Under the pieces are notes generated by a model. It was not told the DNA's origin, did no database searches, and saw nothing but the letters and a program-made list of their open reading frames with translations. From contig CAISEZ010000067.1 of NCBI GenBank assembly GCA_903884535.1, forward strand, positions 64,358 to 128,357: DNA of 64,000 bases. Reading direction: 5' to 3'. Shown one piece after another: positions 1 to 9,646 of the stretch (position 1 is its first letter; each line of letters starts with the position of its first letter). This DNA is from an uncultured Verrucomicrobia subdivision 3 bacterium. GTDB lineage: Bacteria; Verrucomicrobiota; Verrucomicrobiia; Limisphaerales; UBA11358. Both the position numbers and the translations under genes were made by a program.

Positions 1-194
1 CCCAGCTTATCAATATTCGGCGTCTTGAAATAGTCCGCACCGTAACAACTCAAGTTGCCGATACCCAAGTCGTCGGCGAGGATGAAAATAATGTTCGGCT
101 TGCGCGCCGGTGCGTCTGCGGCCTGTAGTGCGGTTCCACAAAAAGTCGCCAAGATTGCAATAAGCAAGGTGAGAAGTTTGATGTTCGTTTTCAT
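1..194 (-). CDS. Sulfatase N-terminal fragment (runs off the window)
   Basis: Minus-strand translation MKTNIKLLTLLIAILATFCGTALQAADAPARKPNIIFILADDLGIGNLSCYGADYFKTPNIDKLG: signal peptide followed by the typical sulfatase start KPNIIFILADDLG. Not in the supplied ORF track because it is truncated. Confidence 0.9.
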   Translation of the reverse strand, partial: MKTNIKLLTLLIAILATFCGTALQAADAPARKPNIIFILADDLGIGNLSCYGADYFKTPNIDKL

Positions 195-273
195 AGTTTG
201 TAAAATAGTCCTATCATCTTATCAATGGATAATATTGCAATTGTGGTAATGGACTATGTTCACCCATTTTTGG

Positions 274-1242
274 TTACTGTTTATTTTGATTATTGTGAAT
301 GCCTGTTTCAACCAGCCCCAAGCTAGCAAGAAAGGTTGCGACATCTTCGCGGGTTTTTATATCCGCCGCCTTGCCGGCTTCACCATATTTGCTTGAATTA
401 TAAGAGTGGCCAAGCCCTTCAAACGTTACCAACTCACACCGATTACCCTTGCTCACCAATTTGTCTCGGAACGCAACCGAGTCTGAATAGGACACCGTTT
501 TATCTCCCGTGGCATGAAACACAATTGTCGGTGGCATCATCGCCGGCATTTGATCCGGCACGGAGCAAGCAAGCGCACGAGCGGCATCTTTGCCGAAGCG
601 CTTCGTTCCACCATAACCACTATCTTTGGTATCGGTAACGGGATTCAAGAGCACCAAAGCTGCCGGCAACACTTTTGGCGCCGGATCATTTTTCCCTGGA
701 CCATCCGATGGAATCGCCGTCCACGCCGCAACATGACCGCCCGCCGAACCGCCTTGCACAATTATTTTTGTCACATCAATCCCTAACTCGTCAGCATGCT
801 CCTCCACCCAGCGCACTGCCGCCCGGCCGTCTGACACACAATTTTCCGGCGTCCCGCCAAAACGATTGCGCGTCCGATAGTCCGGCGCGACACCAACAAG
901 TCCTTCGCTGGCGGCCCACTTTGCCCAGGTGATACTATGCTCAGGGTTTCCAGAAACCCATCCGCCGCCAAAAAAACTCACAAAACACGGACGCCGGTCA
1001 CTCTTAGTCCAACCAGCCGGATTTACCACAAATAGTCGCAGTTCCGTTTCCCCAATCTTGCGAAAGACGAATGCTTCACTACCCGCGATGGCTACCGGCG
1101 TAACCTCATTAGTTTTACTAGCTGATGCGGACGCCGGCGGTGGCAGCATTGAGTTTGTGAAGTCAGCGGCCAGCAGGAGCGACCCGCTATTGAAATTAAA
1201 AAAAAGGATCCCCAATATTGATAAAATTATTTTCATGAACAT
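274..1242 (-). CDS. Secreted alpha/beta hydrolase (BD-FAE/acetyl-esterase-like)
   Basis: 322 aa with signal peptide; FFGGGW oxyanion-type motif, GGSAGG nucleophile elbow, C-terminal GLGHSY. Confidence 0.8.
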   Translation of the reverse strand: MFMKIILSILGILFFNFNSGSLLLAADFTNSMLPPPASASASKTNEVTPVAIAGSEAFVFRKIGETELRLFVVNPAGWTKSDRRPCFVSFFGGGWVSGNPEHSITWAKWAASEGLVGVAPDYRTRNRFGGTPENCVSDGRAAVRWVEEHADELGIDVTKIIVQGGSAGGHVAAWTAIPSDGPGKNDPAPKVLPAALVLLNPVTDTKDSGYGGTKRFGKDAARALACSVPDQMPAMMPPTIVFHATGDKTVSYSDSVAFRDKLVSKGNRCELVTFEGLGHSYNSSKYGEAGKAADIKTREDVATFLASLGLVETGIHNNQNKQ

Positions 1243-1266
1243 CGTGTCTTTAAAGATGGGAGTTTT

Positions 1267-4200
1267 TCATGGCGTGGTCACCCGGTAAAATTGCTGTCCA
1301 TTTGTCGCGTTAGGATCGCTGAACGACCACGAGCTGTTAACACCCGCCACTTTCGTGGTCAATGGCCACCAAGACAAGCCCAGATTGGTCGTTGTCAGCA
1401 CCACATAGTTGGAGTTGGGAATACCGAAAAAACTAATGTTCATGACTCCGTTAGAAAAGTTACTGACGCTCCCCGGTGGCGCAAAAATACTGGCAAAAAT
1501 GACTGGCTGCACCAACATATAGTTGTTAGTCGCCAATCCGCTGATGGTAAGTCCGACAACTTGCACCGGTTTGCCGGTGCCCACGTTTCCATCTGGTGTA
1601 AAAGCGCCCGTCGCTCCCGTAGTGCTGAACAACACATTTCCGCCGTCCAGATTGCCCACCAGCGTCGAACTGGCCAAGTTGAGCGATGCGGTGGTAGTGG
1701 TGTCATAAAGCTTGTCATTGGCCGTAATCCCCGAGACGGTTAAACCCTTGCGATTGACCGTCAGCGCAGTGCTGGTGTCATTGGCAGCATTTAGAGTGGA
1801 ATTATTGCCTGCGTAGGCATAAGTGATGGTAAAGGGCGAACCGCTGACATTATCGGTAGCCAGCGATGCATCGTTGTAGTTGATGAAAAAACTGCCGGTC
1901 GTATTGGTAACCGTTCCGTTGATACTGTGATTGTTGATAGAAGCGCTCACCGGTTCGCCGCTATTCGGGTAAACTGGTGAACCACCGTTCGGGCTGCTCA
2001 ACGTGCCAGCCAGCAAGACACCGGATGTGCCATAAGTAATCGTCGGATTAACTGTCAAACCAGAAAATACCGGGCTAACAGTCACGTTTAGCGTCACCAC
2101 CGCACTGGTGACCGAGCCGAACAGGTTGGTCACCACTACTGCATATTTGCCTCCATTGGTAGTTTGGGCATTGGTGATTGTCATCGTGGCGTTGGTTGCC
2201 CAGGTTAAAAGAGTGTTAGTGTTAAACCACCATTGATAACTAAAGGGTGCCGTGCCGGTAACCACAACCGCAAATGAAGCGCTATTTCCAGAAGAGGCGA
2301 CGAGACTGGTCGGTTGATTGGTGATACTTGGTGGATTATTGGTGGACACAACGCTCACATTGTCGAAAGTGGAAGTGTTCAACAAACGGGTATTGTCGTA
2401 TCCGCATACTGCCAGACCAACCATCGTGTTGGTCAGGGAGATACTGGTTGATGCCATTTGCACCCAATTCACGCCGTTGCTGGAACTGTAGCCGGTGAAC
2501 GTATTGCCACCGCGCAACAACCTGACCCAAGACGGCGCATTGGTGCCAACGGGAGAATTGGCGGCCGTAAAATTGGCCAGCGTCACGGCGCTGCCGCCAG
2601 TTGTCGTCCGCGCCTCCATCTTGATGGCGACAGGGGTGACGACCACGTCCACAAACTTTGAATTGGCATTGGTCGTCTCGCGGATCATCACGCCGGACTT
2701 CGCCGAGATTGACGTCTGCGGCTGTGTCGAAACCCGCGCGGTGAGTGACAAGCCGTTGGTCCATGGTTGAAAGGCAAAATTGAATTGGTCAGACGTGCCA
2801 GATATCGCCGATCCGCTACCTTTGACGGCAAATACGTTCAGGTAATAATCCGCACTGCCGGCGATGCCGGGATTGTTGATGTCCACATCCGTCCAGTTCG
2901 CCGGCAGATTGCCAACGGTCAGACACGCGATGGTCGTGTTGGTAAAACTGGCGCTGGTCGCTGTGATCAGCAGGGTGTATCGGCCCGGCGGTGTCGTGTT
3001 GGAAGTGGTCACGCTCAATGCTGAAAAGCCATATCCGTTGGTTCCATAGGTGACTGAAGCCGGGCTGAAACTGGCGCTGGCTCCGATAGGAAGGTTGGAC
3101 ACAGTCAATGTCACCGTATTGGTAAATGTGTTGTAGGCGCTGACAATATTTGTATAGTTGGCTCGCTGACCGGGCATGATCGTTTGAATCCACGGCATTG
3201 CGATGATGGCAAAATTGGTCGCAAGCACATAAGGCCCGACGTCATTAGTGCCCAGTGGTAGATGAATCACCGGAGCGGAGGAAAATTCATCCGCGCCGAT
3301 GTCGGGCGTTCCGACACGCGGCTGCCCATCTATGTCGGAGACTATTTCCCCGGGAGCGGCATAGGCGGCATTAATGGCCGGACTATTAAAGGCGATACGA
3401 TACGGAGTGGCGGAATTAGCCGCGAGCAACGGGTCAATTTTTACATAACCACCCGCCGGACTGTAGGCGGTGGAGGTCGACCCCCAAAAGATGTTGGTCA
3501 TCCACGTGAAATTCGACTCCCCCGTCAACAAGTTCTGAGTCACAAAATAACCGGAATTCCCTTCCAGAATGTTGTTCTCGACGATGCAATCCGTCGGCAC
3601 ATAGCCGCCCTGGTTGTTCCAATCCAAATAAACCGCACAGTTCACCATGGTGTTGAATTCCACCCTGGCGCGGTGCGCCGCCGCGTGTGGACCGGTGGCG
3701 TTGTTGTCGCTATCCGTGATTTCAGCCCAATCGCCAGCGCCAAACTGAATCCCACTAATGACGCCCTGCAAATAATTATTAAAAATCAGGTGGTCATCCG
3801 CGTAAAACTTCATGCCGTCGGCATTGAGGATAAAATTGCCCTCGACCCGGTTGCGACACCCTTGGCGAAGACTAATCGTTCCTTGAAAGTTGTTGGTGAT
3901 GGTATTGTAGCGGATGACGTTGTCCGAGGTCTTGACGGAGACCGCTTCGGGATCGCCATTGGCTAACTCGTAAAGATTATTTTCCACCACCGACCAGGAG
4001 GAAAGAAGTTTGTAAGTGCCGGTTCCCAACCGCGTGGATTCGCCGCCGTTGCCACCAGCATAATGGTTATTGTAGAGGTCATTGTCGTGCGCCCACAGGC
4101 GCTGGGGGAAGGTCAGGTTGGAACTATTGCCTTCCACCGTGATGTATTCGCCCTTGGCCGATTTGTTGCGAAAGAGATTATGATCCACCTCCGTGTCGTC

Positions 4201-4665
4201 GCCCTGGACGAAGCACCAATACTGGACCGGGTCGGTCTCAAAAATATTCCGCGTGATGCGGCAGTGGGTGGAAGCCGTGTCCACGATCAACCCTTGCGTC
4301 CCGCTGTTGGTGTAGGTGAAGTAAAAGCCCTGGATCGTGACATAGCTGGCACCGACCAGATTGAATCCGTCAACGCCGCCAATTTGGGCGCCGCCAATGC
4401 TCTGCGCCGCAACCAGAATGGGTTTCCCGACGGTGCCGGACCGGGAGATGGTGATAGTGCCGGCGGAAGAGTAAACGCCGTTGGAAAGTATGATCTGGTC
4501 GCCGGGCAAAGCGCTGTTGATCTTGGTCGTCAGGTTTGCAAGCGTGCCGACATTGTAAGTGGTAGCTTCCGCCTGCCAGCCGACCGCCACCAATAAAAGC
4601 AGCACCCAGTTAAACCAGATTTGAATTCGGCGAGTCGTTTTAAATTCTGTTGGTTTCCAGCTCAT
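1267..4665 (-). CDS. PL6-like alginate lyase (chondroitinase-B fold) with Ig-like, YDG/MBG-like and C-terminal FYRV-tail domains
   Basis: N-terminal LPGDQIILSNGVY...GTVGKPILVAAQ...GVDGFNLVGASYVTIQGFYF and SVKTSDNVIRYNT...GTISLRQGCRNRVEGNF (PL6-type Lys/Arg region); C-terminal ITANDKLYDTTTTASL (YDG) and NYVVLTTTNLGLSWWPL...QQFYRVTTP. Confidence 0.8.
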   Translation of the reverse strand: MSWKPTEFKTTRRIQIWFNWVLLLLVAVGWQAEATTYNVGTLANLTTKINSALPGDQIILSNGVYSSAGTITISRSGTVGKPILVAAQSIGGAQIGGVDGFNLVGASYVTIQGFYFTYTNSGTQGLIVDTASTHCRITRNIFETDPVQYWCFVQGDDTEVDHNLFRNKSAKGEYITVEGNSSNLTFPQRLWAHDNDLYNNHYAGGNGGESTRLGTGTYKLLSSWSVVENNLYELANGDPEAVSVKTSDNVIRYNTITNNFQGTISLRQGCRNRVEGNFILNADGMKFYADDHLIFNNYLQGVISGIQFGAGDWAEITDSDNNATGPHAAAHRARVEFNTMVNCAVYLDWNNQGGYVPTDCIVENNILEGNSGYFVTQNLLTGESNFTWMTNIFWGSTSTAYSPAGGYVKIDPLLAANSATPYRIAFNSPAINAAYAAPGEIVSDIDGQPRVGTPDIGADEFSSAPVIHLPLGTNDVGPYVLATNFAIIAMPWIQTIMPGQRANYTNIVSAYNTFTNTVTLTVSNLPIGASASFSPASVTYGTNGYGFSALSVTTSNTTPPGRYTLLITATSASFTNTTIACLTVGNLPANWTDVDINNPGIAGSADYYLNVFAVKGSGSAISGTSDQFNFAFQPWTNGLSLTARVSTQPQTSISAKSGVMIRETTNANSKFVDVVVTPVAIKMEARTTTGGSAVTLANFTAANSPVGTNAPSWVRLLRGGNTFTGYSSSNGVNWVQMASTSISLTNTMVGLAVCGYDNTRLLNTSTFDNVSVVSTNNPPSITNQPTSLVASSGNSASFAVVVTGTAPFSYQWWFNTNTLLTWATNATMTITNAQTTNGGKYAVVVTNLFGSVTSAVVTLNVTVSPVFSGLTVNPTITYGTSGVLLAGTLSSPNGGSPVYPNSGEPVSASINNHSINGTVTNTTGSFFINYNDASLATDNVSGSPFTITYAYAGNNSTLNAANDTSTALTVNRKGLTVSGITANDKLYDTTTTASLNLASSTLVGNLDGGNVLFSTTGATGAFTPDGNVGTGKPVQVVGLTISGLATNNYMLVQPVIFASIFAPPGSVSNFSNGVMNISFFGIPNSNYVVLTTTNLGLSWWPLTTKVAGVNSSWSFSDPNATNGQQFYRVTTP

Positions 4666-4805
4666 GGCGTTGCTACACCGTAATAATGCAGCGTAAAACC
4701 TGCGTCCGGCTGGTTGGTTGAAATGAATAAGTTGCCGCAGTCATTGCCGGAACGGTCTGTCATCCAATGGCGGAACAGCTCCGCTCCGGCGTTATAAACC
4801 GGCGG

Positions 4806-5651
4806 TTAAAAAACGTTATTGTTATCCCAGTAGGTCTGGGTCCAGGTGCTAACCGCAGTCGGAAACTTGACCGAATGGACGCTAATATCGCCATAAATCA
4901 CGTCCATGGCTTGCGAGCCGTGCCGCCAATCCAGATAATGGGCGGTCGCAGCGGTAGGAGCAAGGAGATCGTTGCGGGCACCTAATCCGGTGGACAGCGC
5001 CCAGTCAATGTGGCTGCGGCAGGAGTTGGAACTGGTGCCGCCATTCTGCACGTTTAAACACATGGCTTCCACCACGAGAATGGTGTCGGAAGCTCCAAAA
5101 CGCATGTTGTTTATTCTTGGTATGTTCTCCTGCGTAGCCTTGCCGTTAGCTGCAATTCCGTTCAGTGAGCCGGCGGCGGAATAGGTGTTCGACAAATCAT
5201 CAGCTCCGCTCAAAATTGTCGGCCCAGAGTTATTCGGACTGCCATACTTGGCCGACCCGCAAATAAACACCTTGTTGGCTTTGGAAGTATTCAGATTACC
5301 GCTCGCAGCCGTTGCATTATTTCCCTGTTGCTGCATGTAAGGCCCAAGGCTTTTAGTCCAAGCAATACTAGTTGGGCTGGTCGGGTCGTTGTTAGCATAG
5401 GTGGTGATGGGCGGAAATTGGTCACCAAAGTCAGTGGAGTAAAGCACCAATCCGAGCCCGATCTGCTTCATGTTTGAAATGCACGCGGCCTGCCTGGCCT
5501 TTTCCTTGGCCTTGGCCAGCGCCGGCAACAGCATCGCCGCCAGAATCGCAATGATGGCGATGACCACCAGTAGTTCAATCAGAGTGAACGCGCGTTTGGT
5601 TCCCGCGGTTTGTTTACCCGGACCGGTTTGAATGTATAACTTCTTTTTCAT
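4806..5651 (-). CDS. Prepilin-type N-terminal cleavage/methylation domain protein (secreted pseudopilin-like)
   Basis: [57 protein letters not shown]: characteristic prepilin leader and downstream block. Confidence 0.9.
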   Translation of the reverse strand: MKKKLYIQTGPGKQTAGTKRAFTLIELLVVIAIIAILAAMLLPALAKAKEKARQAACISNMKQIGLGLVLYSTDFGDQFPPITTYANNDPTSPTSIAWTKSLGPYMQQQGNNATAASGNLNTSKANKVFICGSAKYGSPNNSGPTILSGADDLSNTYSAAGSLNGIAANGKATQENIPRINNMRFGASDTILVVEAMCLNVQNGGTSSNSCRSHIDWALSTGLGARNDLLAPTAATAHYLDWRHGSQAMDVIYGDISVHSVKFPTAVSTWTQTYWDNNNVF

Positions 5652-5725
5652 AGTAGCTGTTCCGTCGTATTTATTAGAATTTTAGCAAATGCCGGGAATG
5701 CCGCAAGGCATCCACGGCGGTAATT

Positions 5726-8700
5726 TTATTGGCTTAAGCGGTAGAAAACCGTGGCGTTCGCCGGATTTATTGTCACCGGCACCGGGCTGCTGGCGCCGCC
5801 CGGATAATCGGTCCATGTCCCAGTAATACCCACGTTGATCGCGTTGGTCTGCGATTGCAAATGCAAACTGCCTGAACCGTTACTCCACGAAAAGGTCAAG
5901 ACATTACCGGCCTGAGCAACTGCCAGTGTCGGTGGGGTGACGACGACGCTGTTAGTGCTGACCACGGTGATCGAGCCGTTCACCGCCAAATTGGTCTGCC
6001 ACATTAAACTCGGATCCAATGCCGGCAGGCTCACGCTGGCGAAGCCAACCGCCGCTTTGCTGAACAGCTTGAAGGAATTGCCATTCGTCAGTGCCGGCCC
6101 GAGGTTGTTCACCGTGAGGGTGGCGCCACTGATGTTCAACGCCCCGCCAACCACCAGCATGTCGTTGGTGTTAGAGAGCAGAACGTAATTGGTATAGGTC
6201 AATCCATCGGTCTGGAGAAGCGAATTGGTGATGTTCAAATCGAACGAACAATGAGCAGTATTGCTCATCGTGACACTGCCGTTCACGGTGACTGTGCCAA
6301 TGTTGCCACCGCCGCCTGGATAAAGTGCGCTGCCACTTGCCAGCACCAGCGGACCGGTCAACGTGCCGATGCCGCCCAGTGTCCCGACTTGTATGAAAGT
6401 GGTGCCGGTATAAGTGTTGGTGCCGTCCAATTGCAATATACAAGCCTGGGGAGAATCGCCATTCATTCCGTTATTCGTGCCATTCCAAGTCAGCCCACCG
6501 CCGCCGGGCGTGCCTTCAAGCAGGTTCTGGCGGATGTGAACGCTGTTGGTATTAGCCCCATTTAGGGTCAAACCACCGCTCTTGATGAAAACATTGGTCA
6601 GCCCCTGCAGAAAGCTGCTGGAGGCACCGTCATTGGCATTAATCGTCGCACCATCCAGATAAATCTCAGTTACGGTCTTGGTTGGAGAAAAACCAATTTG
6701 ATTTAAAGTCGCCTGGCTGCCGGGCTGCATATTCAATCGGGCGTAGGCACCGCCACCATTCCAATTGGTAACGTAAGTCTCTGACGGACCAGGGTTGTTA
6801 GTTGTGACGGTCTGGCCTGAGTAGCCCAAAGTAATGGCATCTGCGACTAGAGTGCCGCTAATTTCTACAATGTTGGTGGAGCATTGCTTGCCTAGACTAT
6901 TCGTGGGTGAAGAAGTATCGCCGACGCGGAGGCGGTAATACCCGTTGACATTACCCACCGTCAAAGAGCCGTTGTTAGTGAGATAAAGGCTGGCAGTTCC
7001 ATTTGCAACCTGGCTCTGAACGCGAACCATGGGTGAAGTGGCTCCCACCACGGACATCGCTTCATCGTCAAGAATAATGCTGCCATCATTAATCTGAAAA
7101 TCTGCATTGAGCTGTTGTAAACTGCAAGTATTGTTCAGAAGACGCAGCGTGCCGGCACCATCCTTGGTTCCCCAACCCGAAGTCGAACCCGAAGCCGCAC
7201 CCAGCGGGCCAGAAAAGGCGACGGCATTGGAAATCGTCAACGTGTTGATGTCTGCGGAAGCGCCCTGAAAAACAATCGGACCGGAACAAGTCAGCAGGCC
7301 GGCACCGATGTTGCCGAATTGAAAGGAAACTTGATCATTAATAGTGTTGGCCACCGTGCGCGGGCTTGCATCTGCCGTCAACGTGCCACTGACAGCAATG
7401 GTCACAGGTCCGCTGCCGAGGACATTGTTTCCAGCGACAACGATCCACCGGCCCGCCGCCGCACCGCCGGCCTCGTAAATAGTGCCGCCTGAATAGCTAT
7501 TATTGCCCGATAGGGTCAACACGCCGGTCTGCTTGTGCAGCGTAATTGACGCGCCAGGACCATCGTTGATGTGGCCGGTGAAAGTTCCGCTGTCGCCGGG
7601 AGTTGCAGTCAGAATCAGATCGGCCCCGGAACCGCCGCTGTTTTCGACCAATCCGGAACCATACAACGCAGTGAAATGCTGTCCATTACCATCCAAATCG
7701 AGGGTGCCATTGTTGGTGACGAACGAATTGATGCCGATGGCTTGCGGCGCGGCCAATTGGACCAAACCATTTTTAATATAAGTAAAACCAGAATAATTAT
7801 TGGTTGTGCCCAGGACGAGAGTGCCCGCACCGTCCTTGACGATTCGCGCGGTGCCACCAATGTAATTGCTGCCGTTGCCGTTATTGGTGAACGTGTAAGT
7901 GCCAACATTGTTGGAAACAGTAATCAAATACGGTGCGACGTTTGTGTTAAGGGTGACAAATTTCGTGGCCGCCGTGTCATTAAAAAGCACTGACAATCCA
8001 TTGGCATAATAGGCCGGCTGCGATACCGACGTATCAATCCAGTTGCTGGTGCCACCGATGTCCCATCCACCCACCGTTACCGCGTTGCTAAGGCCGGTCC
8101 AGAGCAGGTTGGGAACCTGGGAAATGACCAGTTGATATTGGTGAGCGCCGATGTTGTTTGTAAAGTAAGCCGTGACCCCTGTCGGGAGCAAGTTTGTGGT
8201 CAAGGTTCCACCACCTTGGATGCTGCCGTCATACTGAATTAGTGGGATTGTGCCCACGCTCAAGCCAGAGCCGCCGATGCTCACCTGGACCGATCCATTT
8301 AGAATCAGGTTGGTGGCATGCACCACGGGTGCCGTGGGATTGCCCAGCGCCCCCAAAGTCAACTGCAGCGAGTTGGTCGAGGTCAAATTCGTCAGATTAA
8401 GGCTGGATACACTTAGTGTTTGCCCGGCGGAATTTACTGTAACACCTAAAAGCGCATTATCACCCACCGTATAAGACCCACCGCCCGCGCAAAGCGTGGT
8501 AACATTGAGCCGGCCGGCCAGAACCAAGGTTGGACCGGTGTAGGTATTGGTGGCACTAAAGCTGGTCAAACCGAGGCCTTTCTTAATCACGCCGCCAGTG
8601 CCCACGATGGAACCGCCCACATAGGAAGACGTGCCACTGATCAGCGGCGCCGAGAATGAGATTGCCCCGGGTCCATCGAACGTCACCGTGAAATTCTGGA

Positions 8701-9307
8701 GATTAAGATCGTTTGTCTGACCTGAGGTTGAGAAAGCACCATTGTCACCAGCAGCGTCTGTTCGGAAGACCAGCGAATTCGTCAAGTCACCGCTGTAAAT
8801 GGTGCAACTGGCACCCAGCATGATGGGTGTGTAGAATTTATTTTGCGCGGGAGGAGTGCCGGAACTGGGCGACGGAACATTGCCCGCATTGTTGTTGAAA
8901 CCACCAGGGCCAAGAATGATTTTATCCTGCGCCTGGTTATGGTCAAAATTCCAGCCATTGCATGTGGTCGTGATGGAATTCACATAATAGCCGGCTGTCG
9001 GTGTGCCGGTGGGAAATGCTTTCAAGGAAGGTTGGCTCGAGGCGTAAGTTCCAAACACCAGATCGTCTCCGGGCGAGGTCGTGAAGTTGGGCACCACATT
9101 GTTGCCGCCGCCGGACGAATTGGGCGACCAATTATTGGCGACGCTCCAATACCGGGTGGCGGATCCACTACCGACGCCCAAAAAATATTGCGTGGCCGCA
9201 TGGGATGCCAGAGCTGATCCCAAAAGCCCAGCCATCAAGCAAAGCGGCAGAAATACTTGGCGCGAAAAGACGTTAATGTTTTTCATACTGATTGAATTTA
9301 TACACAC
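5726..9307 (-). CDS. Autotransporter-associated beta-strand repeat (PATR) secreted protein
   Basis: 1193 aa; repeated GAGTLVLGTTNNYSG.T and LSGNNSYSGGT units; C-terminal LAVAQAGNVLTFSWSNGSGSLHLQSQTN...DYPGG...VFYRLSQ. Confidence 0.85.
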   Translation of the reverse strand: MCINSISMKNINVFSRQVFLPLCLMAGLLGSALASHAATQYFLGVGSGSATRYWSVANNWSPNSSGGGNNVVPNFTTSPGDDLVFGTYASSQPSLKAFPTGTPTAGYYVNSITTTCNGWNFDHNQAQDKIILGPGGFNNNAGNVPSPSSGTPPAQNKFYTPIMLGASCTIYSGDLTNSLVFRTDAAGDNGAFSTSGQTNDLNLQNFTVTFDGPGAISFSAPLISGTSSYVGGSIVGTGGVIKKGLGLTSFSATNTYTGPTLVLAGRLNVTTLCAGGGSYTVGDNALLGVTVNSAGQTLSVSSLNLTNLTSTNSLQLTLGALGNPTAPVVHATNLILNGSVQVSIGGSGLSVGTIPLIQYDGSIQGGGTLTTNLLPTGVTAYFTNNIGAHQYQLVISQVPNLLWTGLSNAVTVGGWDIGGTSNWIDTSVSQPAYYANGLSVLFNDTAATKFVTLNTNVAPYLITVSNNVGTYTFTNNGNGSNYIGGTARIVKDGAGTLVLGTTNNYSGFTYIKNGLVQLAAPQAIGINSFVTNNGTLDLDGNGQHFTALYGSGLVENSGGSGADLILTATPGDSGTFTGHINDGPGASITLHKQTGVLTLSGNNSYSGGTIYEAGGAAAGRWIVVAGNNVLGSGPVTIAVSGTLTADASPRTVANTINDQVSFQFGNIGAGLLTCSGPIVFQGASADINTLTISNAVAFSGPLGAASGSTSGWGTKDGAGTLRLLNNTCSLQQLNADFQINDGSIILDDEAMSVVGATSPMVRVQSQVANGTASLYLTNNGSLTVGNVNGYYRLRVGDTSSPTNSLGKQCSTNIVEISGTLVADAITLGYSGQTVTTNNPGPSETYVTNWNGGGAYARLNMQPGSQATLNQIGFSPTKTVTEIYLDGATINANDGASSSFLQGLTNVFIKSGGLTLNGANTNSVHIRQNLLEGTPGGGGLTWNGTNNGMNGDSPQACILQLDGTNTYTGTTFIQVGTLGGIGTLTGPLVLASGSALYPGGGGNIGTVTVNGSVTMSNTAHCSFDLNITNSLLQTDGLTYTNYVLLSNTNDMLVVGGALNISGATLTVNNLGPALTNGNSFKLFSKAAVGFASVSLPALDPSLMWQTNLAVNGSITVVSTNSVVVTPPTLAVAQAGNVLTFSWSNGSGSLHLQSQTNAINVGITGTWTDYPGGASSPVPVTINPANATVFYRLSQ

Positions 9308-9363
9308 AGATTTATGGGTTTCAATATTGGAGACTCAAAAATAATAGCGCATACAGCCATTTT

Positions 9364-9388
9364 GTCTTGTCGGATGAAAAGAGGACAA
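9364..9388. promoter_or_regulatory. Candidate operator, copy A: GTCTTGTCGGATGAAAAGAGGACAA
   Basis: 24/25 identical to 26025..26049; both lie upstream of minus-strand PATR genes; flanking TTGTC/GACAA half-sites. Confidence 0.6.
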
Positions 9389-9646
9389 AAACAGCTTTTG
9401 ATACCCATTTTTCCAACAAAACCGGCAACCGGTTCCGTTTTCTGCGCAAAAACTGTCAGACGCAGCATGCCAACGACTGCTGCGACATCACTATTAGCTG
9501 GAGCGGTGTGAATGCCTCAGGTGAAAAAATATTGCCGGTCACAGCCTGGCCACACCACATTTTAATGCGACGATGAATCGTAATTGGGAATAAAAATTGT
9601 CTCTCTTTTCGGGCGTCATCCGCTACATTTTTCAGACACAGTTCAA

